From positions 3,157,752-3,221,751 of the forward strand of contig CM074809.1 in NCBI GenBank assembly GCA_037447605.1: 64,000 bases of DNA, given 5' to 3'. The notes beneath the pieces are model-generated. The model had not been told where the DNA came from. It worked only from the letters and a program-made list of their open reading frames with translations, and did not search any database. Shown here piece after piece: positions 49,501 to 62,200 of this stretch. Position 1 is the stretch's first letter. Each line of letters opens with the position of its first letter. The position numbers were made by a program, and so were the translations under genes. The stretch comes from Zygnema circumcarinatum. Lineage: Eukaryota; Streptophyta; Zygnematophyceae; Zygnematales; Zygnemataceae.

Positions 49501-52500
49501 CCTGGTCAGATTACTTTCGTTCGACCAAAGTTGAAGAATTTGTTTTTACCACTGACAGTGAGTGGAGCATTTTCCTCATCAGTCTTGTCCCATACATTTC
49601 CGGATCTTTATCCAGAGTCTGACAAACTTTCCAAGAGTTTACTCTAACCTCATTCTCCAGCCAATGAAGAAACAGCAGCTTTTGGACTCAAGCAACAGGA
49701 AGTGTCAGTAGGATTGACCAATCGAACCGATGAAAGGTAAATGAATAGACACTGCTGAACGTTTATGGTCATTTATGGTTTGCTCGACAACACTATTTTG
49801 ACCGTCTTGACTTGTTGCAGACAGATAGCTAGTGCGAGATACCTGGCCGTTCCACTCGGACCAAATTCCCCAATGAGGAAATGTACCCACTTGGTACAGA
49901 CCTCCCGCATCCCATGCCTCAGCAATGAGCTGCTTCCACCATGGGCAACAGTAAACATGGCAATGTATTCAATCAATGTATTGACAACAGGACATGCCTC
50001 CGTCTGACCTACATCCGTTCATCGACATTTGAATCACAAGCTAAGCAGGCTTTCATTTTCCTCCATATTGAGATTCAATAGTGGCCAATGCTAAGACGTG
50101 CCAGGTCCATCCAAGACTTACCAAGTCCTTAACTGCAGCAACACAAAAATAGTCATTAATACTCAAACCCTGCCTGCTACCATAATCTCAATTTGTGAGT
50201 ATGATGAGGCACTTTAGTTCGAATAATAGTTGCTTGATTGTTTACCAGACAGGCTATCGCAAAGGCGTAGACTACCTTCTATCGACATGCACAAAGATTA
50301 GAACCAATAAAGTGCATAGCCTTCAGAGACATTCAAATCAAGTTGTACCTTCACGTCACGTAAGACAGGGTCGTTGCTAATCATGTCCACCAATGGGGGC
50401 TCAGTCAAGGGAGTTCCAGTAGTAACCGTGTCTCCCTCAAGAACATCTCCGCTCCCAAATACGAGACTCTTCTCCCACAGGCTGCAACGCCACAATCATC
50501 CTCACCGTGAGAACTTGAGAAGATCAAACACTATGCACACAAGTCCTTTTGCAAGCGGGACTTAAAAATAATGATAAGTTTTTCACAGCATATTGAATGT
50601 TTTGTTCTTAATGCAAGATCTGTATGGGAAGACTGGTCGTGTCAGCCTGGGAGCTTGCATGCAATGCATGAACTTGAGACATTTGCTCAACGAGAGCAAT
50701 CTTTAAATCAAAACAGCTCCTATAATTCGCTACCTTGCAGGTGGGCATTAGGTGAATGACATACCTGCTGGCTCTCGTGAGAATGGCAGCAAGGTCAAAA
50801 CGAAAGCCATCCACATGCATTTCTATCACCCAATATCTGCAACCATTCAAAAATCAAAATGGAAAAAAAGTTCAAAAGAAACTAATCCTGTGCAACTGAA
50901 AAGGTAACGTGGACAAAGATTCTCAGCAGAGAATGAAGTGTGAGCTATTCAAATCCACTGCTCAGAAGGGCAGATTTTGGGATGAAGGTCCAGCAATAAA
51001 TAACTCACCGCAAGCAGTCGACGATAAATCGACGTATTATCGGATGATTGCAGTTGAGGGTATTGCCACACCCGGAGTAGTTGTAGAACTCCCCCTGCAT
51101 TCCATCCCGCTTCATTCAAGTTTCTGGTTCACAACAACCTAATCATAGCTTTGTTCTCTCCCTTTTCTGAAACATGTCTTGAGACACATCCTTTTCTCCA
51201 CTATTTCATCATTAACAGGGTCGATGAGACTATAACTAACACTGCCATATTTGAAGTGTGCCACTAATTCCTAACCTAGTGAGTCTCAATACAGTAGGTT
51301 CGATCAATCTTTGAGAAATAGCTGTTAAATCATAGATTGCCAACATCAGTATCCATGGCTTGCCACAACTTCCGCATGCTATTGTCAACGCAGAAGCACC
51401 AGGGTTATGCAACGACCATAGACAACTGTTTTTTCTTCGCTTTGTAATTACTGGTCCATGCAACATCGGAGTGAATGAGCGAGTTAAAGCATCCACTGAC
51501 CTTAGGTGCGACCATATAGAAGACATGGTTGTCCAGACCTCGAAAGGAAAGTGTCGGTCCCATCTCGTTGCCTTCTGCTGTGTGGTTGAACACCACATCC
51601 ATGATGACCTGGCCAAGAAAAAAAACGAGCACATTCGCGTTGGGAGCAACAAATCCAGACCTTCCTTCACCGTTACGACCTTCAAAGGCGTGTAAAAATG
51701 GCCCAAGCGGCTACACGTTTCTTTTATTCGTTCGACTGCACTCAGTACGCAGTGCATAGTCACAAACGCGTCTTGGCAACTCAAGGAGTTGGCAAGGTTG
51801 TCATACTTTGTCCTCAGGCTCACTGCTTAGTTCAACTGCATTCCTCTAGCCTCCTCTAGCATTTTGCCAACCTCAGCAACTTGTTTTTTAAATTAGCACG
51901 CTTAATGCTCCAGCTGATTCGAGGTGTCAAGCTAGAGTGAGGGACAGAAATGAGAAAATTCGAGCGAGGGGTCCTTTCTATTGGCCTTTCTTTCTTTCTT
52001 TGCTTGCAGAGCTGTTTAAAATACTATATCAACGAGATGTATAAACAGTTTGAACATTCATCACCATAGGAACAACTAGGGAAAGGAGGAATCACCTCAA
52101 TGCCTAGCTTGTGCGCTTCTTTAACAAGAGTCTTGAATTCCCTTATGGCACCCCTTCCGCAATCAGAGACGCCCGCAGCAGCGTAACGGGACATGGGTGA
52201 GAAGAAATTGATTGTGGAGTAACCCCAGAAGTTAACCCTGCGCATGCCGAACAGCAGCTCACCTATCACAGACGATGTGATTTCAGGACAACCAAATCAT
52301 AAATTTTCCACTTGGGCCCTTTACTGTGAGAATGTAGTTTCAAGGTCAAGTAGTTCTACCATTAGATGAGGTTAGGCCTTAACGTGTGAACTTGACGTAC
52401 AATTAGTTAAAAACTGAAAGGAAATGATATCCATACTGAGTATTTTTTTGTAGAATCTGCAGAAACCCAAACTGCATTCAGAAGTGCGTTCTTCCAGTAA

Positions 52501-55500
52501 ATGGTAAACTCAACCAGCCACTTACTTGTATCCACCAGTTGCCGGATTGTAAGCATAGTATTCCAGCTCGTTGAACTCATGTACGGGCATCAACTCAATA
52601 GCATTTATACCAAGCGCCTGTAGTTGAACAGCACGACAGATATGAGAAAGCACGACACAACAAACGAACAGGCGTCACTTCTATGGAAGCAGAATGCGCT
52701 ACACGTATGATATATTCGAGTCTTGGTTCAAGTAGCATCGTCAAAATCGGTCTGCCATATCACATGCTGATGTGCCATGGAGATTTTCAGGAGATTCCCT
52801 TGAGGTAATGACACATGAGTCCAATTCCACTGCACATTACCACAAACATGTTCTATACGTCTTTTCGGTCCTATCTGAAAAGCATTCAATCCACCTCGCT
52901 AGTGTGCTTGGTTACTAGTGTTGGCAGCAGCACGTTTCCTCTCCATATGTTCACTAAATGACCGGGAGACGATCTCACCTTCAAGTGTGAAAGTTTCTCG
53001 ACGAGACCAAGGTAAGTGCCTGGATATTGCACGCTACTGGATGGGTGGCGACTGTATCCTCGTACATGCATTTCATATATGACAAGGTCTTGCTGCTTAA
53101 TATTTGGTGGAGCATCTCCTTCCCAATCAAACTGCATGCGCCCATGCATTAACTCGCTGACAAATGGGCTCCTGAGCTACCACGCATTATTTCAGTTGCG
53201 CAAAAGCGGCTCAGGTGAGCTCCATGACTCTCCAAAGAAAACTTGACTTGAACTTTGAAGTCTGGAGAACACCTCTCCAAGATGTGCATGCCCTCGAGCG
53301 AATAATGCATATTGAATCTAAGTGGGTTCAAACATACTCAAGCTACCTATTTCCAAGTTGTGGAATAATAGGGGTTGCAAATGTATCTCACATAAGAAGT
53401 TCGTAACAATTGACATGACGATGCCTTCCAGCCTAATTAGTCCCAAAGAATGCCACTTTACGATGGAAGGGTAGCAGGTTCTTTTAGACAATCATGAGTT
53501 CTGTTAGGATTCCAGTGTTTCCCTGCGAAGAAGCCTTTGATCCCTTCCCAAGCTATTTCACGACGCTATGATGTACCGTCTGAGAAAGCATTCTTGTGAG
53601 TTGCTAATCGACAATCTGAAGCTGCATTCTCAAATGCATCCGGTGCAAAAGGCCTTACATTGTCATCGTCCTCGGTCGGCACCATGCCTGCCATCTGCGG
53701 CCAGCAGTCTCCATTGAAGCCTGGAACTCCATAAGTCGGCCTTCCAACCACAGCCTGCCCATGAATAGGGCCTAAAATGAATGAGAGGAAAACAAGCAGC
53801 GACTTGGACTCTATTTGCAGCGAATCAAAACCTAATCAAACTGGTATTCAAGTTCTCGACTATCACACCTGCTTTACTGCTATGCATGCCTGATCAAAGC
53901 GATCTTTCCGTCTCAGTCCATAACTTGACCTTCAAAACTCCTGAACTTCATTCACCACACAACCCTCTGCATACTACTTGGCGATGTAATATAGTCGAAG
54001 ACCATAATAAAAGAATCAGGAAGATAACGATCCTTCGCCTTGAACAGGCCAAGGAAGCATGATCACAAAAGGAGAAGAGAATCCACGTGTGTGGAGCACT
54101 ACCTTGGCATAAGGGTCAACAAGAATCTTTGTGGAGTCAAACCTCAGGCCCTCTTCTGGTGCAAATTTGCCTCCAACTCGGTAACCGTACAGAAGGTTAG
54201 GTGAAAGGGATGGGAGAAAGATATGCCATACGTTGCCAGTCCGATTGAGGATTGGATGCAGTGGAATTTCAGTGGTGATTTTACCCTGCATCAGGTTTTG
54301 GCAGCTATGTTATTGTATAGAAAGAAGATTGCCTCAGCTAAAAGTTAACATGCCGCAGGGTTTACTATAAGTGTTATATTGATTGCAGTATAAGTAAATT
54401 GCAGTACTAGTTACCCCGGCTTGGCAGGGTAACTGCAATTTTTTGACGGCGCATTTGAGCCTCCAGCTCATCAAGCCTACAGAGCCTGTAAAGACTTGCT
54501 TTTTATTAAGTCACTAAGATTGCATGCTAACTCTCAGGTCAATCAACAAGCCATCTAGCTGCGCGTTTCAACAGCAGCTGAAAAAATCAACCCCCCTTAC
54601 GGAATTAAGAACTGAGGTAATAAAGTTCAAATTTCACTTATTCCAAGCAGCCTGATCCGATACTCACAAGCTGCTGAGATGTTTAAGTCGTAAACTATAT
54701 ACAGAAGGAGCTCAGTGAAAAGTAGTGCTTTATCGACTCGTATGCTTCCTTATCTGCATATAGCAAGTTGAAGCTTCGACTATGCGCTTATTTTCTTTGA
54801 TTAACGTGAAAATACAAAATTGCGGTTTGGAAATAAAGGCTTCAAATTTTGCAAGAGTGTTTGCGTCGCAAATCCGAGATAGCCCTACACTTGCACTTCG
54901 TGCAGCTTACAGGCCTCAATGCACCTCATACTGTTACATGTATATTCGTATTCGTACAGATTACTCGACCTCAGGACATTGTAAGAAATTGATGTTCGGT
55001 GGTTTCATAACTTTAACTATTAGCACTGTTCTTTCAGAAATTTCAGAAAATGTGATTGGCATTGCTTTAACAAGTGTACGGGGCAACGCAAAAGGCACTT
55101 GTATCCTTTTGATGCTTACATTCTGAATGTCTTCTTCAGTGAATAGACAAAGGCTGACAGATGTGGCTCCCGATGAATGAATTGCAAAATTTATACCGCC
55201 TTCAAGGGCTGCTGCTCCAAAAGGAGTTGGAAGGCCCCTCTGAGGGGTGCCATACATAGTGCCATGGCCTGAACCAAAATCTCTCTCTACTATGCGCTTA
55301 GATGTCCTGTAGTCACGAAGATAGTCGGGAGGATCAGAGAGAACCGCCTTTATCTGGAGGCAAGAAGCATTCCTAGGGGCAGCCTCTCTGTTCCAAGCTC
55401 TTAAATCTAAGAGCGCTCTATTCTGGCCACAGAGAAAAAACCTCCTTGAGCTTCTTCCAAAACATGGTAGTCCAGGCTCCGAGCAAATAGAGCTCCTAGT

Positions 55501-55626
55501 AACCGCTGGTCCATTGGTTAACGGAAAAACGACAAGATTATTACAGCTAACAAGCGGTTGACTAGCACTTAAAAAAGTCATCGTGAAGTGAGAGTGCTGG
55601 CAGCTCAGAGAGGTACGAGCTCTCAA
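46539..55626 (-). CDS. ISA3: Isoamylase-type starch debranching enzyme, ISA3-like, plastid
   Basis: GH13 debranching enzyme that hydrolyses alpha-1,6 links in starch, ISA3 acting in starch breakdown in the plastid. Minus-strand exons: 55120-55626, 54103-54285, 53659-53754, 52979-53131, 52526-52617, 52096-52237, 51501-51608, 51009-51094, 50765-50836, 50349-50481, 49843-49929, 49347-49439, 48825-48983, 48336-48419, 48010-48090, 47522-47604, 47108-47225, 46539-46805; 847 residues, all phases agree. N-terminal transit region (~90), CBM48 part with [20 protein letters not shown], then catalytic barrel: [10 protein letters not shown], nucleophile DGFRFD, acid LIAEAWD, TAHDGFS, and [21 protein letters not shown]-terminal [22 protein letters not shown] and YSSIIL match ISA3 better than ISA1/ISA2. 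All catalytic residues present, so probably active. Confidence 0.95.
48481..48658 (-). repeat. Intronic direct repeat, copy A
   Basis: 178 bases in the intron between isoamylase exons 13 and 14; the same sequence recurs at 49055-49232 with exactly constant offset (574) and no indels, about 13 mismatches by hand count. Confidence 0.9.
49055..49232 (-). repeat. Intronic direct repeat, copy B
   Basis: Second copy, in the intron between exons 12 and 13, so that the pair brackets exon 13 (48825-48983). Confidence 0.9.
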
Positions 55627-55753
55627 CTCTGAGAAGCAAGAAAATCCGTCTCAATGCGTGCCAATGCCTGTATTGCCCAAAGCGATCAGATCCTGAACAG
55701 ATTCGAGGGGCACAAAACCCAGACACCACCTGGTATCAAATTTGAAAGACAGC

Positions 55754-55767
55754 AACCCTAACCCTAA
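55754..55767 (+). promoter_or_regulatory. Telo-box-like CCCTAA motif
   Basis: AACCCTAACCCTAA 128-141 bases upstream of the minus-strand isoamylase start codon (TTAGGG in the sense of the gene). Confidence 0.5.
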
Positions 55768-57196
55768 AAAGACAGCCCTAACACCTTTCCTTTCCACTCC
55801 AAGAAATGCTCCAAATCATTCAAGAAGCAAGCAACATTTTTTTCCTTTTTATACAACAGCAAGCGCTCCACGAGCTTCATCTGCCTCCTGTTCAGCTGCA
55901 GCAGTGGTCTCCAACCTGCTAAAGTGCAAGCCAATCAAGGACTGTCACGTGTATAAATTGTGACGTGGCGGACTGTGATTGGAACAGAACAGGGACGCTC
56001 ATGGAGCCTCGCCCTGGTTGTCCTTTAAGGTACAAAACCGCCAAGCATGAACCAATCAGAACGTGTCACGTTGGACATTATGTACATATGGCAACCTGGG
56101 GTTGGCCATGTCTAGTAGGGAAGCCCACCTGTGCCTGTGGTTCCCGTTCGTCCAAAACCTAGCTCCGGGCAGTGGAGGAGCTCCGGAATCCTCCCAAGGC
56201 CGTCCGATTAGAGCTATTCGCACCTACAATCGACGGAGGAGAGAAGCCCCAAAGGAGAGCCACAACTCCCAAGGCAATCTTCGGCGTGACGAGTCGTTTC
56301 CATGTTTATAAATTCAGGAAGTTGCTGTAGAACCATAAATCTTTTTCACGTTCGTTGGACAGGAAACGCAGTTCCAGTATCAGTTTTACATCAATTTGTT
56401 CTCCTTTACGGTACGGTGCCCCTTTCTGATTCCGGCCTGCGATTTGACACGGGCTCGGTCAACGGTCGAATTTTGACCGAAATTCCGCCTCCGTACAGCC
56501 TCCGCCGAACAGGTCGCTCCAGTTCGGATTTGGAGGAACGTTCCTCGAAGCCTTCTCGATTGTTACAGCTGCTAGCTTCTCTGCCACGCACGGCTGGCCT
56601 AACCTAGGATCTGAAAGATTCATCCCTTGGGCTACTTGATCTTCCGCCGGCTCCACCTGTTGCATGCACCAACTAACATGCAAGATTTGATTGTGGCTTC
56701 AAACTTATTTGATTTACCATCCCATCTGTAATTTGAATTGACTCTTTTTAAATCTAAGGATTTCCATGTTCTTGCTTTTTACTATATGACCAAGTTTTGC
56801 CTTAGCCCAAGAAGAACATTAGTTCGTGAAGGGCACTGACACGCACGTAGACGCCGATTTTCTTGTTCTTGCAATTTTGTCACAGGTGGCCTCACGCAAC
56901 TAAAGCCATACGTGGATAAAAAAACACTGATTCATTTCAATGGAAAAATGCCCTTTGTACTTCATCTTATCCAGCTCATAAGACATAGACAATGTAATTC
57001 CTAACATCCAACTTTTAAGAGTTGGGCTCTCCCTAGCCATACTTTTTTGTCTTTTTTTGTAAAAGGGACGGAATGAAGGAATCATCTGCTACGCTGGAAC
57101 CTCAATGCGCGCCTTTCCCTTCAGGTTGTTAACTTCCCTGTTTGACTTCGGTTGGTTGACTGACTCGTTGACCGTCACGAACTAATGAATTTGGGC
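55768..57196. other. Isoamylase upstream region, no recognised gene
   Basis: A G-box with TATA-like sequence (GTCACGTGTATAAATTGTGACGTGG split over 55944-55970) and further ACGT cores near 56065 lie upstream of the isoamylase. Short open frames at 56300-56680 on both strands have no family resemblance. Confidence 0.45.
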
Positions 57197-57710
57197 AGGC
57201 TGACCAATGGCCCGCAACCCATTGGAATGGTTGGCAACCAATCTTTGTAACCGTGGGCAATGATTGGTGTGGGTTCGACGCCAATGTTGGAATCATTGCA
57301 AGCGTTGGTAACCACTGAATACAATGTTGAGCCCGAGACCAATTGTCGCAATCATTGATTTCAATAGTTGGCAACCATTGGCAATGATTGACGGGTCCGC
57401 CGATCAATGGTTACCAACCAGGATGCGTCCTATGGCTGCCAACCATTGGCAATGGTTGGAAACAATAGCGAAATTGGGCAAATATGCGAAAGCAACAATT
57501 GCCGACAGAGAGGCTTGAACCAAACACGACCATTCAACATGAAGGTCGTACCTAGCCATAGCACCGCCAATACTCCCTCTAGTTCAAGCTGACCAAATAT
57601 CAACCAATGGCTGAACCATTTCAATGGTTGTCAGCTCCATGAGCCAGTGTTGCCAAGTAAATCCAATGGTCAACCATTCCAAAAAGTTGACCGAATGGTT
57701 TCACCTGTGC
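57197..57710. repeat. Field of CAACCATTGG / CCAATGGTTG repeats
   Basis: More than a dozen near-copies of AACCATTGG or its reverse complement AATGGTTGGC within 0.5 kb, in both orientations, such as TTGGCAACCATTGGCAATG near 57370 and GCCAACCATTGGCAATGG near 57437. They form many short hairpins. Confidence 0.7.
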
Positions 57711-57751
57711 CGTGTCAGTACTACTGAACTGAGCCGCGATCGAACGCAGTG

Positions 57752-57814
57752 CATCATGATCATCATCGTCGTCATCATCATCATCATTAGCGTCATCATC
57801 ATCATCATCATCAC
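57752..57814 (+). repeat. (ATC)n trinucleotide microsatellite
   Basis: ATC/GTC repeat interrupted by ATTAGCG. On the minus strand it reads as poly-Asp inside a 156-codon open frame, which I do not accept as a gene. Confidence 0.9.
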
Positions 57815-59282
57815 CATGTGCATGCACTCCGTGTTGTTCATGTGCATGCGCGTGCTGCCGCCAGTCGGGCAGCAAGCGCATGCACATCTCTTTCAAGCTT
57901 CCCCGCGCCCGTAGACGCGGCGCCCGGAAAAACGGTAACAGATCGGGCCAATCCCGCGCCGCCTCCCTCCCTCCCCCCCTCCCTCCCGCGAGTCCGGCGC
58001 CGCGTCCCGTCCGAGGGCGGTACGCGCCAGCCGGCACCGCCCGCGCCAAAAGGCCGCCGGCGTCATCTCGTACGGCTTCGCCACGTGGCACATTCGGTGC
58101 ACAGTCCTCCTGAGCGCCTAATTATTGAGGTTGTCGGCGGGCGTTACTGCCCCGGCCCAGCTGGGCACGTGGCCGTCCTTAAATTTGCCCGCCGGATTCG
58201 CCCGCCCGCCAGCCGCACAAGATTATGGCGTCCGGTTGACTTCCGCGCGTGAAACGCGGAGCTCACATCGCCAGATTGGGCGGGCCATCGCAGCCGTCGA
58301 TTCTTGCCACGCTGGAGGCCTGCGTGGTGACGGCATGTCGGTGAACCAATCAGCGCTCGAAGCTAGGAACGGCCTTGTACGGATCTGAGGGCCTAGGACA
58401 AATTGTTGTTTGTCGGGGCCTGTTCTGTCGGGGCCCTCGCTGATGAGTGCGATTGGTTGTACGGTTCGTACAACTTAGCGAGACAATATTGGCTGCTTTC
58501 TGGCGATATTTGTCGCTTTTGGTTCCGGACGTTGTACGAAAGGGCGCTGGCATGCCACGCGGCAGATTTTGACGCGCCGTCTCGCGCCACCTTGTACGGT
58601 CTGGTCTTGCAGAAATTACACCGACAAAAATGGCCCCGGGCGTGCGCTCAACAGTCCAACAAAGCCGGGAGGGCCGGAAAGATCCCTGCCAAAGGGGAGC
58701 CCTCGGGCAGTAACAAAACGTTTTCTTCAATACGTATTACTCGGGCAAGGTTGTTAGTTACTGTACTGCTCTACAACATTCGCCCAAAAAGCACTTTTTT
58801 AGTCCTGCCCAACGTTTTGACGTAGGCGTCAGCCCCTTTTTTCTGCCCGCCGGGTCTCCAGAAAAAACGTTTCTTGTCCCGCCCAATTCAGGCGCCGCCA
58901 GCGCACGCCCGCCTGTCCTGCCGTCTCCGTACAGAGGGGCCGCCGGCCGGCACCGCTCTCCCGCCGGCCGGCAGGTTTTGGAAGGTGCCTCCCTCCCTGT
59001 GCAGGCCCTGCCGCCTTGAAGCTTGGAAGACCCTCCATACAGTGCCGGCCTGCTGCCTGCAAGCAGGGAGGGAGGGAGGGTCAGCTCTTGCTTGCAGCAC
59101 AGCAGCCCTGCAAGCAGGAAATGAAGCAAGAAGAAAACAGATTTCGCACTTCTGATGCAAAGAATCACCGCTCGTGTTAGGCAGGAGGAGGAGGAGTAGC
59201 GTCTGGAATAAGTAGAGGAGAGGCTCATTAATCTGGAGCAAAGAGAGCAGAGAGTCGCCTATGGTTTGTGTAAGGAGCCGCC
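57815..59282. other. GC-rich upstream region of the pyrophosphatase-like gene
   Basis: CpG-rich with several CCACGTGGC / CACGTGGCC ACGT cores (near 58082 and 58165), ATTGG motifs (58346, 58452) and a GTAC patch at about 58374-58620. No gene recognised; part is probably promoter and 5' UTR. Confidence 0.45.
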
Positions 59283-62200
59283 ATGGCGCCTGATTGCAGG
59301 GCGGGTTCTTACGTCTTTTCGGAAATGACGAATTCAGTGCTGGACGAATCCTTCGCCGCATGCTCCATCGCAGCCGCAGATAAAGCAGCGCAGACCTTGC
59401 GCCTGCATGCGCATGCGGCTGCAGAACCAGCAGCTCTCCGAGTGGTAGAGCTTGCAGAATCAGGGACTCTGCAACACCGGGTGATGTATGTGGACCGGGA
59501 CGGGAGTGCAGCCTCTCCTTACCACGACCTGCCCCTGCATGCAGGCCACGGCTTGCTGAACTTTGTCTGCCTCACACCGCAAGGGCGCTGGGCAGAGTAC
59601 GAAGCAGCAGAGAACGAGCCCTTCACTCCGCTGCGCATTCGGCAGAGGAGGGGAAGGCCGTCGCATTACTCAGAAGATTGCTTGTCGTGGAATTTCGGCT
59701 TCTTGCCGCAGACATGCGGACAGCTGGAGCCGGGGAGGGAGGGAGGGGCGGAGGAGGGAGGAGGAGGGAGGGGGCAGGGAAAGTGGAGGGGACCGGTGGA
59801 AGTGGCAGAGCTTGGAACGAGGAGGGTGAGAACAGGGGAGGTCTATCCTGTGAGACCGCTCGGAGCGCTCTGCGTTGTTGATGGGAAAGGAAATCACTCG
59901 TGGAAGATTCTCGCACTGGCCGTGCAAGAAGAGGGGATAGAGTACTGCACCATGTTGGAAGATCTGCTGACAGGGCTCTCAGGCACATTGCACGAACTGC
60001 AAGAATGGTTAAAAAGGTGTCATGTGGATATTGAAGCAGGTATGGGTCTGAATTCTCTATTCTCTATTCGTGCTGATTCTCTTTCTGGACGAGCATGTTC
60101 CGCTTTTTGCCATGCTGGATACGGATCTACGAGATGAACCGGCATGGTACTGCAAGGAGAAACCCAGTAGATGACTCTTTTCCGCGGCCAAGCTTTTCGA
60201 ATCTTCATTTCTTCTTTCATCGACGGTTCAATCGGCAGTTTCATCATACCTCATCCTAATGGATAGTGTGGATGTCCAACAATTGTTCTGCATGCTTCCT
60301 GTTATGCCAGTCTTGGTCTTCTTCCTGCGCCGAACTGTTCATTGCAGAAGTAAAGAAGTGTTTCCTTTTCAAGTTATCTCGGCAAAGGCCTTGATGCATT
60401 ACTGTATTTGTTGAGTGCCAGATAGTAACAGACGGAAGAAGGTGGAAACAGAACAAAAAGGGATACTATCAGCTAGAAATAGCGTCCTCGGTGAAGACTG
60501 TTTAAGGAAGATGATCAGTTTGGTTTGAACTCGATAATTTCTCCCATTAGTCCTCTCTCGTTGTCTGGAAGCTAGCAATAGTCGTACTCCTTCCAAGTGT
60601 TCAGTTTGGGTGATTCTGTTGTTAGTCACTGGGACTGCTGCCACCATATGGCTTGTCGTGGCTGGTTTCAGTTCTTTGTCCTTTTTGTTGTGAAGTGCTT
60701 GGCATGCTCTCCTCTTTCCCTCTCTCCCACGTTTCTTCTTCTCTTCTCCCCCTCCCTCTTTCTCCCTTCCACAACAATCCTCCTATCCCGTTTAATCCGT
60801 TGCGTTCTTTGTTTTATTTTCGTTCTTGCTCCAGTCCCAGTCCTTCTCGGCCCTTCCAGGTCCTCTTCCCCTCCCCACACGACGCTTCACTTCTCTCTCT
60901 TCGTCTTTCTTTCGGCTTCCTCGCACTGTTCCTCTCCCCTCCCTCAGTATCGTACTTGCTTTGTCTTCATCCTTGTCCCGTTCTTTTGTTCTGTATGTAA
61001 CAGAGTTACCATCATGTGCAATCAGCCAAACACTGCTTGAAAGTGCCTTCACATGTTTCGTGTCTGTATCTTGGCATGTCGCACTTTTTACTATTTTGGC
61101 ATTCTTGGTTTTGAAGACCTTCACGGCGAACTAGTATCGCTCTTTTCTTGCTTGTTGAGATCGTGAATTGAAAAAGCTAGGGAGATGTGCTTGCTGAATC
61201 CCGCAACCCTCCTTCCCCCAAAACTCTGAGGAGAAACTCTCCAGCACTTGATCTTTCACACTTATCGGCTTGTTGTCGGACTAAGTCTGTCTGAGTATGA
61301 GCTCGTGTTTCTGGCACGATGGATACGCTTTTTCAGGCTGCTTCTTTCTGAATTAGAGTACAGTACTTCCTGTCCTTCTCCTACGATTAGCAGGAATTTT
61401 CACATGTGTACTATTCCAAAAAGAATATAGTCTTCAACGTGTCCCTTGAGATGGTGTACTCTTGTGCATTTCCTCGTCTATTTTGGATTGTTGTTGCCAT
61501 GAAAACATAGTGCAAGGGAGACTTACATACACGAAGGGGTGTCTGAAAACTGCAAGAATCTGCTAAACTGAGCTTTGGTGACTTGCAGGTGACCTCGAGA
61601 ATCGGATGCGCGACCGGCAGCCCGTGGGACCTGAAATGGCCAACCACGTGGTAGACGAGGCACATGCAATATGGCGACAGTGTGTGGACATTAGAGACCT
61701 TAGAGCAACATGGAAACGCCAAGTTGGCAGGGCTCAAAGTACAGCTGATTTTGAAAAACTGTGGGAGAATTACACTGCGGATGCAAGTCGGGTCCGCATT
61801 AGTCTGAGTGCTTCCGACAATACTTCACTCGTTCATTTGGACAGAGCGTGGGCAGATTCCGCTCACGAGGATGTGTGGGAGGCTTCTTGGAGCTCGTCAT
61901 CAAACGGGAGTCTGGACTGGAAGAAAGATGAGAAAGAAGCTATGGGCAAAGAATCATCCAAATCTTCCGGATCTCGGACCTCAATGAAAATGGCTCAGAT
62001 TTGGAAGTTGGTGGTGAATGCGATTAGGCCCACGCATACTGAGACTGCTCAGTTCCGGAATGCAACTGCGTCTCCGTCCTCCATGGAGACAACAGTTGCG
62101 AGAATGGGCAGCACAGGGAAAGTCATCACTCGCAGGAGGTCTCTACCGCCAACCGGAATGGAGGAGTCAGATTCACCCGTGCCTGAAGGTTTAAAGAGCG

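Noticed and set aside
57621-58091. 156-codon minus-strand frame with poly-Asp
   Set aside because: The Asp run comes from an (ATC)n microsatellite and the rest from GC-rich promoter DNA.
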